The notes below the pieces were generated by a model. The model made no database searches. It was not told the origin of the DNA and saw only the letters and a program-made list of their open reading frames with translations. Of a stretch of 64,000 bases of DNA, positions 17,476 through 25,184 are shown in pieces; position 1 is the stretch's first letter; each line of letters begins with the position of its first letter. The translations under genes and the position numbers were made by a program. The stretch spans positions 31,961-95,960 of the forward strand of contig NZ_JAEMVC010000006.1 in assembly GCF_029215985.1 (NCBI RefSeq), in the 5' to 3' direction. The DNA is from Sulfurimonas sp. SAG-AH-194-C21. Its GTDB lineage: Bacteria > Campylobacterota > Campylobacteria > Campylobacterales > Sulfurimonadaceae.

Positions 17476-17707
17476 GCAAATAGCCAATAATCAAAAACAG
17501 AAAGAGTTCTCAATAAGTGCAAACCTTTCTTCAGCTACTACCTACTCAAACTTTGAACAAACAGGGAAAATATCACTCCTAAACTTTATAAAGGTATTTC
17601 GAGCCTTTGGAAGAATAGCGGAGCTTGATAATCTACTTAAAACTACTATTGCAGATAGAATAGACAGTGTAAAAAATTCTAAAAAAGAGAAAAAAAGGAT
17701 AAGGTAA
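17438..17707 (+). pseudogene. truncated HipB-like antitoxin
   Basis: From about 17480 the frame reads QKEFSISANLSSATTYSNFE then GKISLLNFIKVFRAFGRIAELDNLL, which fits the second half of a HipB-type HTH (recognition helix plus the characteristic 'LxNFIKVxRAxG' end). The first helices are missing and are replaced by translated IS21-like repeat sequence (MISRGVAGLLRF), so the N-terminus was lost to an insertion. No hipA follows on this strand. The HipA-family gene nearby is convergent and carries its own DNA-binding domain. Confidence 0.65.
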
Positions 17708-17770
17708 GGCATTCAGAAAATATACTTTTCACTTAATTATAATTTAATATTTATTCTGTTAGATGAGTTT

Positions 17771-17798
17771 CATTATTTACACTATAGTGTAAATAATG
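17771..17798. promoter_or_regulatory. perfect 28-bp palindrome
   Basis: Fourteen bases CATTATTTACACTA are followed directly by their exact reverse complement. No gene starts right here, as it lies between the 3' ends of the hipB remnant and the HipA-family gene. It looks like a repressor operator stranded by rearrangement. It cannot act as a terminator without a loop or T tract. Confidence 0.6.
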
Positions 17799-17899
17799 CT
17801 TAATAATTAAGTCTATTCACTATATTAGACTCTTGATTTATGCTTTAATGTAAATAGAAATCCAAAGTAGTTAGGTAAAAGCATAAATATACGATTTAC

Positions 17900-19474
17900 C
17901 TACTTCTTCTGAACAGCCAACAATCCACCAGCAGTATCAACTAAACCCAGTGCATCAATAATTCCAAGTTTTTTAAGGCTAATGATTTTTTCTCGAAACA
18001 TACTGTTTATTTTACTAGAGAACCCCTTATAACTAGAGACTCTTGTATTTTGAACGGGTAATGGATGTTCTCTCTCAAACTCTTCTAACTTTTTTATATA
18101 TTCAGGTATTTTCGTGATATATGTATACGTAATTCCTCTAGCTTCTTTTTTAAATAAACTCTCGCTTATACCTACAAGTTTAGCAAGTTTGTAAAAGTCA
18201 TCTAACTTCCAATTTTTTGGCTTCTTATGCTGGTCTTTAAGAGGAAGACCCAAGTCCAAACTCTCGCCATTATAGACCCCAACCGAAATAAGATCATACA
18301 GTGGAGCAAGAATATACTTTTTATTTCCAATCTCAAGTGCACCTATATTTTTTAGATGTAAATCAGCATGTTTTATAAGATAACTGTAGTAGTAAAACAT
18401 CAGGGCTTTAAGCTTAGCCTCTTTAGATGTGAGTTTTTTATTTATCGCAACAAAGAGTTCTTCACTACTACTTTTGTATTTATCTGTACTTTTAATCCCC
18501 ATAACCTGTGCGAAGTCTACTTGGTTGTACTTTAGTCTGTTTATTCGGTCATATCTTTTTGTAACATAGTGATAATCAACATCTTTTGCTTTTACTACCC
18601 CACTATAAGGAACATCAAATCCTAACTCATTTTTAGCAAATGTCATAAATAGATGCTCATTTATTGCAATATAAGGGTAGTATCTTTTTTTAGCATTTTC
18701 ATCAGGATTGAAGTAATTACTTTGCATTTTATTTCTAGGCTTTAAAAGATACTCTGCATTTTGAGACTCGACTATTTTGTTATCTACAATATTTATATCA
18801 ACTTTTGTCTGGTAACCACTTAGGTCTGAGTGTTCTGTATTTGCAGTAGCATCAAGTATTTCATCTGCAATCATAATTTTTGCATCTATAATATTTGGGA
18901 AAATATTCTCACCAAGTATCTCGTTTTTAACACTAATCCAATTTACTCTTTTACCATAACTTGGCTTGTATTTAAAGAGTTCTTCTAAACGAACAAAGTC
19001 TAGTGCTCCATGAGAGTTGTTAAGTCCCTCTAATATATCAGCAATATCATCTTTATCATTGAGAAGTCTATCTCTTCTGTCATATTCTGGAATTAAGTTC
19101 TCAAAATATGGGAAAAGCTCTATTGATTTGCTTATCTGATTTTTAGGTAAACCTTCAAACTCATCTGCACTATATTTATCATCATATTCAAAACTATACT
19201 CGCCCCCACCATAACTAAGAGTACCTACACTATTTCCACTCATAAATACAACAAGTTTGATGATAGAGTCTTGTGGATTAAATACTCTTGTATATTCTCT
19301 ATCACTTGTTGTTCCTGTAGCCTCAATTAACTCTTGTTCAATAAGCCTTTTAAGTGCTCTTTGTGCTGTTCTTTTTAAAATTCCAGTATTGTCTAATACA
19401 TCACTCAGTTGCACTTTAAGATTTTTAGATATAAATTCAAGTATAACAAGTTCATTCTTATTTAAATTCTGCAT
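17900..19474 (-). CDS. HipA-family kinase with N-terminal winged helix
   Basis: A 524-residue protein. Residues 1-65 form a winged HTH (LVILEFISKNLKVQLSDVLD, then TAQRALKRLIEQELIEATG). The rest is a HipA-type Ser/Thr kinase: SGYQTKVDI (about 219-227) for the ATP-loop/ejectable segment, the catalytic HADLHLKN (D371, N376) and the metal-binding YD of LAPLYDLIS (D394). Classical HipA is held in check by a separate HipB that binds DNA. Here the DNA-binding domain is on the same chain. The start is supported by GAGGGA eight bases upstream. The promoter carries paired TGACA repeats. Confidence 0.85.
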   Translation of the reverse strand: MQNLNKNELVILEFISKNLKVQLSDVLDNTGILKRTAQRALKRLIEQELIEATGTTSDREYTRVFNPQDSIIKLVVFMSGNSVGTLSYGGGEYSFEYDDKYSADEFEGLPKNQISKSIELFPYFENLIPEYDRRDRLLNDKDDIADILEGLNNSHGALDFVRLEELFKYKPSYGKRVNWISVKNEILGENIFPNIIDAKIMIADEILDATANTEHSDLSGYQTKVDINIVDNKIVESQNAEYLLKPRNKMQSNYFNPDENAKKRYYPYIAINEHLFMTFAKNELGFDVPYSGVVKAKDVDYHYVTKRYDRINRLKYNQVDFAQVMGIKSTDKYKSSSEELFVAINKKLTSKEAKLKALMFYYYSYLIKHADLHLKNIGALEIGNKKYILAPLYDLISVGVYNGESLDLGLPLKDQHKKPKNWKLDDFYKLAKLVGISESLFKKEARGITYTYITKIPEYIKKLEEFEREHPLPVQNTRVSSYKGFSSKINSMFREKIISLKKLGIIDALGLVDTAGGLLAVQKK

Positions 19475-19489
19475 TCTCTTTCCCTCTTG

Positions 19490-19569
19490 TGACAGCTAGT
19501 GACATTTTTCTATATTTAATTATTTTTTAATATTATAGCAATATTTTCAACTTATGACAACTTATGACA
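19490..19569 (-). promoter_or_regulatory. promoter and paired operators of the HipA-family gene
   Basis: On the minus strand TTGTCA (19560-19555) and TATAAT (19537-19532) are 17 bases apart, with TGC before the -10. TGACA (plus-strand reading) occurs at 19490, 19500, 19555 and 19565: two pairs, each with a 10-bp period, one overlapping the -35 and one between the -10 and the start codon. This is the geometry of autorepression by the gene's own winged helix. Confidence 0.65.
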
Positions 19570-19712
19570 TTTTCTATATATTTAATAATAAATACAGTTT
19601 CAATTAATATTAAAATAAAAAGAAAGGGGATAATAAGTTCAGCTAAAGATAAGCTTACGAAAAGTAACATTACCAAAAAATATATGTTTTACAATCTGCA
19701 TAGATCTATTTT

Positions 19713-19732
19713 TTGCGGTAAAGGTTGCGGTA
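19713..19732 (+). repeat. TTGCGGTAA direct repeat near right end of element 2
   Basis: TTGCGGTAA occurs at 19713 and 19725 (12-bp period). Its position near the att copy recalls the paired TTGCTACCC arm sites of element 1, so it may be the arm site of a lost integrase. The rest of 19570-19785 holds nothing convincing. Confidence 0.3.
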
Positions 19733-19785
19733 ATAACATAAAGTAAATTCTTAAAGATACCTATTTTATGGGGATTTAGATAGGT

Positions 19786-19813
19786 GTTCGAATCTCTGAG
19801 GGTCCACCACTTC
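19786..19813 (+). repeat. distal att site (right end of element 2)
   Basis: Twenty-eight bases identical to 8315-8342, covering the T loop, acceptor end and CCA of tRNA-Ser plus the next four bases CTTC. The extra matching bases suggest that the DNA to the right is the original chromosomal flank. Confidence 0.85.
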
Positions 19814-19873
19814 AATCCCCTATTTTACTTACCTTTATGACAAAAACATATATTATAATTCTTTTTTAATAAA

Positions 19874-21388
19874 CTAGACAAAACACTCATCAATTATATT
19901 TTCTATACTGTCAACCTCATCTCTTGTCATTTTTTCATAATACTTTTCTTGTTTATTTTTAGAGAGTTTTCCATCATTTTGCAGTATAAATGTTATTAAG
20001 CTTTTTATTTTATTGTCTGGTATTTCAATAAAGTTGTTAATCTCCTGATATGCTTTATCAAAAGAACTTAAATAACTAAGCTCATTGGGTAATGTTTCTT
20101 TTATTGTTTTTTCTACAGACTCATAAATGAATTCACAACTCTGAGTACAATTAATATATCTATACAAATCTTGAGTATCATTGATAACTTTTACATTTCC
20201 TAAAGCTGTAGCTTCCCAATCAATCAAATTCATTAACGGTAATGTATGGGCTACTAAAATATCTCTATATGTTTCTATTGTCTCTAAAATAACATTAGAT
20301 ATTGGAAAGATTATCCCTTTTGGATAAAAATTTCTATATGCTAGAACATGATGAATTATATATCTATGTATTCTTCCATTTCCATCTTCTAGGGGGTGAA
20401 TGTACACAAAAGAAAAAGCGATTATAACAGCATGTAAAATAGGATCTATTTCATCACTACTGAGGATTTCATTTAACTCAATCCAGTCTTGGAGTAGATT
20501 ATTCAAGTCTTCACTTTTAGCCCCTATAAATTCAGGTAAAGGGTAGTTCTCCCTATCTCTTTGACCTAAAAACACTTCTTCATCTCTAAGACCTATTTTC
20601 ATAAACCTTGAATCTTCTAAAAGTATCGCATGAAGTCTCTCTATCTCCGCAATACTTAAGTCTACTTTACCAGCTTCATTGATTATCTTTCCCCAGTTCT
20701 CAATTCTATTTTTACTAGGTCTCTCTCCTTCTATTTCAAATGATGCCTTTGAATCTGATAATAGTAGAAAACTTGCAGCTCTTCTAACTAAGGATTTAGA
20801 CACTGCTCCAATAACATTTGATATATCCTTACTTAAATCTCGATCTATATAATCTTGTAGTCGATTGGTCTTTATAATAATTGGACACATTTTTGCAGTT
20901 CCAAGAAGATTATTATTAAGCTTGTGTCTTTGAGATTTTATTGGATGGTTTTTGACTATATACTTCTTAGCATCTAAAAGGTCATCATACTTTCCAACTG
21001 GAAGATCATCAATTGGCAATTGTTCATCTAGTAAGAATTCATACAAGAACCATATCTTCTTACTAAGTATACGTTTAGGATTAATTTGAATATAGTTGAT
21101 TAAACTCTCTTGTGTCAATACCTTTAAAATTGATTTTATTACAAGTAAATCTATCATTTCATGCTTCAGTGCAAATTCTAAATTAGCATATGGATTTTCT
21201 TCAACACTTAGCTGTAAATCAAAAACAGTCCAACTATTTTTTTGTATCTTTTGTGATGCTAATCTTTTTTCGCTTATGCAAGATAGTTCTCTTAAAGGCA
21301 TCCTCAAATGAAAATGATATAGTAACCAGGAGTATCCAATTAACCTACAAGAACTTGGTAGTATTTCATTTTGAAAAGCTAACGGCAT
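19874..21388 (-). CDS. Fic-domain AMPylation-type protein, class II
   Basis: A 504-residue protein. The Fic core motif HPLEDGNGRIHR (331-342) is complete, with catalytic H331 and the anion-binding GNGR. Upstream, S216-F-E-I-E220-G221 fits the inhibitory (S/T)xxxE(G/N) motif, so the glutamate would block ATP until released (class II, autoinhibited in cis). The first ~190 residues are an unassigned helical domain and the last ~100 may be a C-terminal helical/wHTH part. Such enzymes transfer AMP or another nucleotide to a protein. It lies just outside the distal att site and stands alone. Confidence 0.88.
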   Translation of the reverse strand: MPLAFQNEILPSSCRLIGYSWLLYHFHLRMPLRELSCISEKRLASQKIQKNSWTVFDLQLSVEENPYANLEFALKHEMIDLLVIKSILKVLTQESLINYIQINPKRILSKKIWFLYEFLLDEQLPIDDLPVGKYDDLLDAKKYIVKNHPIKSQRHKLNNNLLGTAKMCPIIIKTNRLQDYIDRDLSKDISNVIGAVSKSLVRRAASFLLLSDSKASFEIEGERPSKNRIENWGKIINEAGKVDLSIAEIERLHAILLEDSRFMKIGLRDEEVFLGQRDRENYPLPEFIGAKSEDLNNLLQDWIELNEILSSDEIDPILHAVIIAFSFVYIHPLEDGNGRIHRYIIHHVLAYRNFYPKGIIFPISNVILETIETYRDILVAHTLPLMNLIDWEATALGNVKVINDTQDLYRYINCTQSCEFIYESVEKTIKETLPNELSYLSSFDKAYQEINNFIEIPDNKIKSLITFILQNDGKLSKNKQEKYYEKMTRDEVDSIENIIDECFV

Positions 21389-21556
21389 TTTACCTACTCT
21401 CTATGGGATTTCATGAAATAATTCGGGATTTTATTAATTTATAAACAAAATTCTGTTTTTTTCATTATTTAGCTAAAGTATAACATATTTTTATCTTATC
21501 CATGTTATTTAGAGTATATAGAATATAATAAGAACTAAAAAAGTAAGGAATTAAAA

Positions 21557-21988
21557 ATGTACACAGTATATCTAGCCGGGGAAATTCACTCTAATTGGAG
21601 AGAAGAAATTATTATGGCTTGTAAAGATTTTGATCTTGAGTTTCTTACACCTGAACATGACCATGATAGTAGTGACCATGTAGGGAAAAATGTACTCCAA
21701 GATCAAGGTAGTGACTTTCATAACGACCATATAAGTGCAAAAATCAATTCTATGAGAAGTCATACTTACATAAAAAGAGCCGACATAGTTGTAGTGAAGT
21801 TTGGACCAAAGTATAAGCAATGGAATGCGGCGTTTGATGCTGGATTTGCTACTGCACTTGGTAAAAAACTCATTGTTATTCACCCTGATGAGTTTATTCA
21901 TGCCTTAAAAGAGATTGACGGGGCTGCTTCTGCAGTTGTAAACTCTGAGTCACAAGTTGTAGGGATCCTCAAACATTTAATTAGATAA
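21557..21988 (+). CDS. YtoQ family protein
   Basis: A 143-residue protein matching the YtoQ family over its length: the opening VYLAGEIHSNWREEI, central TPEHDHDSSD and KRADIVVVKFGPKYKQWNAAFDAGFA. The fold resembles nucleoside 2-deoxyribosyltransferases, but its reaction is not known. RBS AAGGA is eight bases upstream of the ATG. It is a single gene followed by a bidirectional terminator. Confidence 0.88.
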   Translation: MYTVYLAGEIHSNWREEIIMACKDFDLEFLTPEHDHDSSDHVGKNVLQDQGSDFHNDHISAKINSMRSHTYIKRADIVVVKFGPKYKQWNAAFDAGFATALGKKLIVIHPDEFIHALKEIDGAASAVVNSESQVVGILKHLIR

Positions 21989-22000
21989 CTCCTATACTAT

Positions 22001-22087
22001 ATGAAGGTGTCTATTGTAGAAAAAGGTAAAGATGTTCAAAAGTCTGCTAAAAAAGGACATCATTACAATGTCCTTTTAAAAATCTAA
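22001..22087 (+). pseudogene. decayed copy of the 33-residue basic protein gene
   Basis: Bases 22003-22054 match 24712-24763, covering the RBS and first third of an intact small gene, with about 8 mismatches in 52. The aligned start codon has become GTA, and the frame runs into the terminator hairpin after KSAKK. An upstream in-frame ATG (22001) gives only a 28-residue product, so this is read as a relic of duplication. Confidence 0.55.
22051..22077. terminator. bidirectional terminator between ytoQ-like and H1-like genes
   Basis: A perfect 10-bp stem AAAAGGACAT / ATGTCCTTTT encloses a 7-base loop. The A and T runs at its ends give U tracts for both directions. It sits 13 bases after the stop of the minus-strand H1-like gene. 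Confidence 0.75.
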
Positions 22088-22090
22088 AAA

Positions 22091-22318
22091 CTATTTTTTC
22101 TTCGTTGCTTTTTTAGGTGTTGGAGCTTTTTTTACTACTTTTTTTGCTACTTTCTTAACATCTTTTTTTGCAGTAGGTTTCTTTTTTGTTGCAGTTTTTA
22201 CAATTTTCTTTGTTACTTTCTTTGCTGTATTTTTTGCAATACTTTTTTTTGCTACTGCTTTTGTTACCGCTTTTTTAGCTACTAATTTCACTACTTTCTT
22301 TTTTAATACTTTTGCCAT
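22091..22318 (-). CDS. lysine/alanine-rich histone H1-like protein
   Basis: A 75-residue protein composed almost only of Lys, Ala, Val and Thr in KKxxKK and AKK repeats (MAKVLKKKVVKLVAKKAVTK...). It resembles bacterial histone H1-like nucleoid proteins and the C-terminal tails of AlgP or HupB. It should bind DNA or RNA without sequence preference. Its low-complexity repeats make length variable between strains. It is a single gene, divergent from the OlsF-like gene. Confidence 0.75.
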   Translation of the reverse strand: MAKVLKKKVVKLVAKKAVTKAVAKKSIAKNTAKKVTKKIVKTATKKKPTAKKDVKKVAKKVVKKAPTPKKATKKK

Positions 22319-22454
22319 AATATGGACTCCTTTAAATTGACTAAACTGATTATAAGCTTATTAATATTCTTTGTCAACAATATCTGTCACCATTATGTAA
22401 TAGACTAGTAACGCATAGAGCCTATAATTTTTCATCTATTTTAGAAGGAATAAA

Positions 22455-24167
22455 ATGATTGATATAGAGATGATGATTAAAAAGAAGTATCCAAAACTTC
22501 AAAATAACAAGATTATTAAAGGTGCAATCAAAAAGTTTTCTAATGCGATTGTACACCAAAGTGAAATCAACAATTTTATAGAAGACAACTCTCACTTAGG
22601 TGCTTTTGAGTTTATAGACAATGCACTTGAAGAACTAAACTTCAGCTATACAACCTCCAGTTCAGATATAGAAAATATTCCAGCGACTGGTAGGGTTGTC
22701 ATAGTTTCTAATCATCCTCTTGGAGGACTTGATGCGTTTGCTCTTATCAAGCTCATTCGGTCTATCAGGAGTGATATAAAAATTGTTGCTAATGACTTTT
22801 TAACTGCCATTTCTCCTCTAAAAGAAATTATCATAAACATTAATAGCTTTAAAAACAGACAAGATAAAGCATCTATACATAAGATATATGAATCCCTTCA
22901 TGCAGAAGAAGCTCTTATAATATTTCCAGCAGGGGAAGTAAGTCGGGCTCGACCATCAGGTATAAAAGATGGTGCATGGAAAAAAAGTTTTTTAAAGTTT
23001 GCATCAAAAACTGATGCTCCAATTCTTCCTGTATTTATAGGTGGAAAAAACTCAACTACTTTTTACTCTGTCTCAGCACTCAACAAAAAGCTCTCCATCC
23101 TTTTACTTGCAAATGAGATGTTTTTACAAAAAAACAAAGAAATTAATATAATTGTTGGTGAAATCATTCCAAAAGAAAACATTCAACCAAAGTCTATTCA
23201 AAAAGAGACGCTTGTTAAACTATATAAAAAACATACCTACGGTTTAAGAAAAGGAAAAAGCTTATTTCAAACACAAAAGCCAATTGCCTTAGCTGAAGAT
23301 AGACGAAGTCTAAAAAAAGAGTTAAAAGAGTCTGAACTTTTAGGTGCTACAAAAGATGGTAAAAAGATCTACCTATATGAATGGTCAAAAAACAACTCTA
23401 GTGTTTTAAATGAGCTTGGAAGACTCAGAGAACTCTCCTTTAGAAAAGTAGGAGAGGGTATTAACAAAAAACGCGATATTGACAAATATGATAGATACTA
23501 TAAACACATCATTCTTTGGGATAATGAAGACTTAGAAATTGTGGGAGCTTACAGAATAGGTGTTGTGAGTGAAATAGTAGAGAGTTTATCTCCTAATGCA
23601 CTCTATACAAATTCTCTTTTTGATTACACAAAAAGATTTGATAAGTACTTAGACAACACCATAGAGTTAGGACGTAGTTTTGTGCAACCAAAGTACTGGG
23701 GAAGTCGGGCATTAGACTACTTATGGCAGGGAATTGGTGCATATTTAAGTACCTACCCTAATATAAAATACCTCTTAGGTCCAGTAAGTATTAGTGGCGT
23801 TTACCCAACACTAGTCAAAGATATGATTTTATACTTTTACAGCACTTATTTTGGAGATATCAGTAAAATCGTACTTGCAAGACAGCCTTATGTACTTACT
23901 CTTGAAAATACTAACCTCACCAGATTTATATCTGAGCTTAAACATGATGATTATAAACATGACTTTAAAGTACTCAAAAAATCTTTATCTCTTTTAGGGT
24001 TTAGCATTCCAACTATGTATAAACAGTATAGTGATTTATGTGAGGATAAAGGTGTAAAATTCTGTGCTTATAATATTGATAAAGAGTTTTCAAACTGTAT
24101 TGATAGTTTCATAATTTTAGAGGTTGATAAGATTAAACCTAAGCAACGCCAGCGATATTTTTTGTAA
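22455..24167 (+). CDS. bifunctional acyltransferase, OlsF-like (ornithine-lipid synthesis)
   Basis: A 570-residue fusion. The N-terminal half is a PlsC-type O-acyltransferase with the block SNHPLGGLDAFALI (about 92-105), FPAGEVSRARPSGIKDG and ILPVFIGG. The C-terminal half (about 300-560) is a GNAT-like N-acyltransferase of the OlsB/hemolysin type: RELSFRKVGEG, YYKHIILWDNEDLEIVGAYR, then ELGRSFVQPKYWGS. OlsF enzymes join both steps, acylating an amino acid (usually ornithine) and then the hydroxy acid, giving phosphorus-free membrane lipids. The substrate here is inferred. RBS AGAAGGAA precedes the start. Confidence 0.82.
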   Translation: MIDIEMMIKKKYPKLQNNKIIKGAIKKFSNAIVHQSEINNFIEDNSHLGAFEFIDNALEELNFSYTTSSSDIENIPATGRVVIVSNHPLGGLDAFALIKLIRSIRSDIKIVANDFLTAISPLKEIIININSFKNRQDKASIHKIYESLHAEEALIIFPAGEVSRARPSGIKDGAWKKSFLKFASKTDAPILPVFIGGKNSTTFYSVSALNKKLSILLLANEMFLQKNKEINIIVGEIIPKENIQPKSIQKETLVKLYKKHTYGLRKGKSLFQTQKPIALAEDRRSLKKELKESELLGATKDGKKIYLYEWSKNNSSVLNELGRLRELSFRKVGEGINKKRDIDKYDRYYKHIILWDNEDLEIVGAYRIGVVSEIVESLSPNALYTNSLFDYTKRFDKYLDNTIELGRSFVQPKYWGSRALDYLWQGIGAYLSTYPNIKYLLGPVSISGVYPTLVKDMILYFYSTYFGDISKIVLARQPYVLTLENTNLTRFISELKHDDYKHDFKVLKKSLSLLGFSIPTMYKQYSDLCEDKGVKFCAYNIDKEFSNCIDSFIILEVDKIKPKQRQRYFL

Positions 24168-24174
24168 CACTTTC

Positions 24175-24203
24175 TTGACATATATCATGATTAACATTAT
24201 ATG
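24175..24203 (+). promoter_or_regulatory. promoter of the bacteriohemerythrin gene
   Basis: A consensus -35 TTGACA (24175-24180) is followed after 17 bases by TATATG (24198-24203), which shares four of six bases with the -10 consensus. It lies 36 bases before the gene. Confidence 0.5.
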
Positions 24204-24238
24204 TTTATGCTAAACTATACAAAATAAAGGGGATTACA

Positions 24239-24670
24239 ATGGGACTAATATATGCAGAACAAGTTGAAGAAATGGATGTTGAGGAGATGCAAGAGACACA
24301 TGAAAATGAGATACAAATTTTAAATGACATTGATAAGCTTGCTACACAGTGTCAAATACAAAAAACACCTACTGATGCACTAGAAGCAAAACTTCATGAG
24401 TATGTTGACCATGTAACAAAGCACTTTGCCAATGAAGAACGCCTCATGCAAAAGTATAACTTTCCAAAGTATGAGATGCATAAAACAGCACATGATATCT
24501 TTTTATCAGATTTGGAGCATAGTAGTAGAGAGTGGAGAAAGTATGGAGACTTTAAAAAGATTCTTAACTTTATACGTAAAACACCTGAATGGATTGTTCT
24601 ACATGTAAATTCAGTTGATGCTCCAACAGCTACTTATCTTGCTCAAAAGATGCAAATTGAGACCGATTAA
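24239..24670 (+). CDS. bacteriohemerythrin
   Basis: A 143-residue single-domain hemerythrin. The di-iron ligands follow the family order: THENEI (H20), HVTKHFANEERLM (His and Glu ligands about 58-66), KYEMHKTAHDIF (two His about 78-84) and the last HVNSVDAPT (His, Asp about 119-124). It binds O2 reversibly in the cytosol and may supply or buffer oxygen in a microaerophile. It is transcribed alone from a TTGACA promoter. Confidence 0.93.
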   Translation: MGLIYAEQVEEMDVEEMQETHENEIQILNDIDKLATQCQIQKTPTDALEAKLHEYVDHVTKHFANEERLMQKYNFPKYEMHKTAHDIFLSDLEHSSREWRKYGDFKKILNFIRKTPEWIVLHVNSVDAPTATYLAQKMQIETD

Positions 24671-24724
24671 ATAAAGATTACGATACAATTAATGAATCTA
24701 CTATATTATACGAAGGAGTCCATT

Positions 24725-24826
24725 ATGGCAAAAGGTCAAGATAGTCAAAAGTCTGCTAAAAAAGCACCCACTAGAACTTTAAAAGAAAAAAGAGAAGACA
24801 AAAAAGCTAAAAAAGCAGGAAAATAA
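24725..24826 (+). CDS. 33-residue basic protein
   Basis: A tiny protein beginning MAKGQDSQKSAKKAPTRTLK and ending KKAKKAGK. Support comes from a strong AGGAG site eight bases upstream and from a decayed copy at 22003-22054 that preserves RBS and coding part. Composition suggests a nucleic-acid- or ribosome-associated peptide. Similar short 'MAKG...KK.P.KTLKEK' proteins are familiar from other bacteria, but a function is not known to me. Confidence 0.6.
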   Translation: MAKGQDSQKSAKKAPTRTLKEKREDKKAKKAGK

Positions 24827-24870
24827 TAGTATCACTGTCTCTTTATGAGACATATACTTAACTTCGTACT

Positions 24871-25056
24871 TTAGAGTACTAGATAGTCCTCTTCACATGT
24901 TTCATAACTTATCTCATAATCATTAGAATCACTATTTGATTTTTCTTCATACTCAAAATCACCATCGTAATCATCGTCGTATTCATATACATATGCATAT
25001 TCTCTAGTGCTGTTAAACTCTTCATCATCCTTGGTGTGGTCAATATAAACTAACAT
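24871..25056 (-). CDS. small acidic protein
   Basis: A 61-residue, strongly acidic, Tyr-rich protein (EYDDDYDGDFEYEEKSNSD in the middle). AAGGA lies seven bases upstream of its ATG, and no overlapping gene explains the frame. Family unknown. It may be a nucleic-acid-mimic or metal-binding peptide, but that is speculation. Confidence 0.5.
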   Translation of the reverse strand: MLVYIDHTKDDEEFNSTREYAYVYEYDDDYDGDFEYEEKSNSDSNDYEISYETCEEDYLVL

Positions 25057-25184
25057 GATAAATCCTTTTATCTATAAGTTAAACTATATCTATATCGTAC
25101 TTTATGAAAATTTCTTAAAATTATAATCGTTCTAAGTTGCTAAATAATTATGTTAGACTTCAATAAACTATAAAAAGGTTTGTC

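Larger units (their letters stand above)
17241..19813. mobile_element. element 2: decayed tandem island at tRNA-Ser
   Basis: A 2.6-kb segment between the second and third copies of the tRNA-Ser end. It contains IS21-like end repeats, a truncated hipB-like gene, a perfect 28-bp palindrome and a HipA-family gene, but no integrase. It is best read as the remnant of an older island or a passenger that depends on another integrase. The similar bases next to the att copies suggest a related integration system. Confidence 0.7.

Noticed and set aside
19564..19746. 60-codon plus-strand frame between the HipA-family promoter and the distal att site
   Set aside because: No RBS, composition like AT-rich noise, and it overlaps the operator repeats; the TTGCGGTAA repeat explains part of it.
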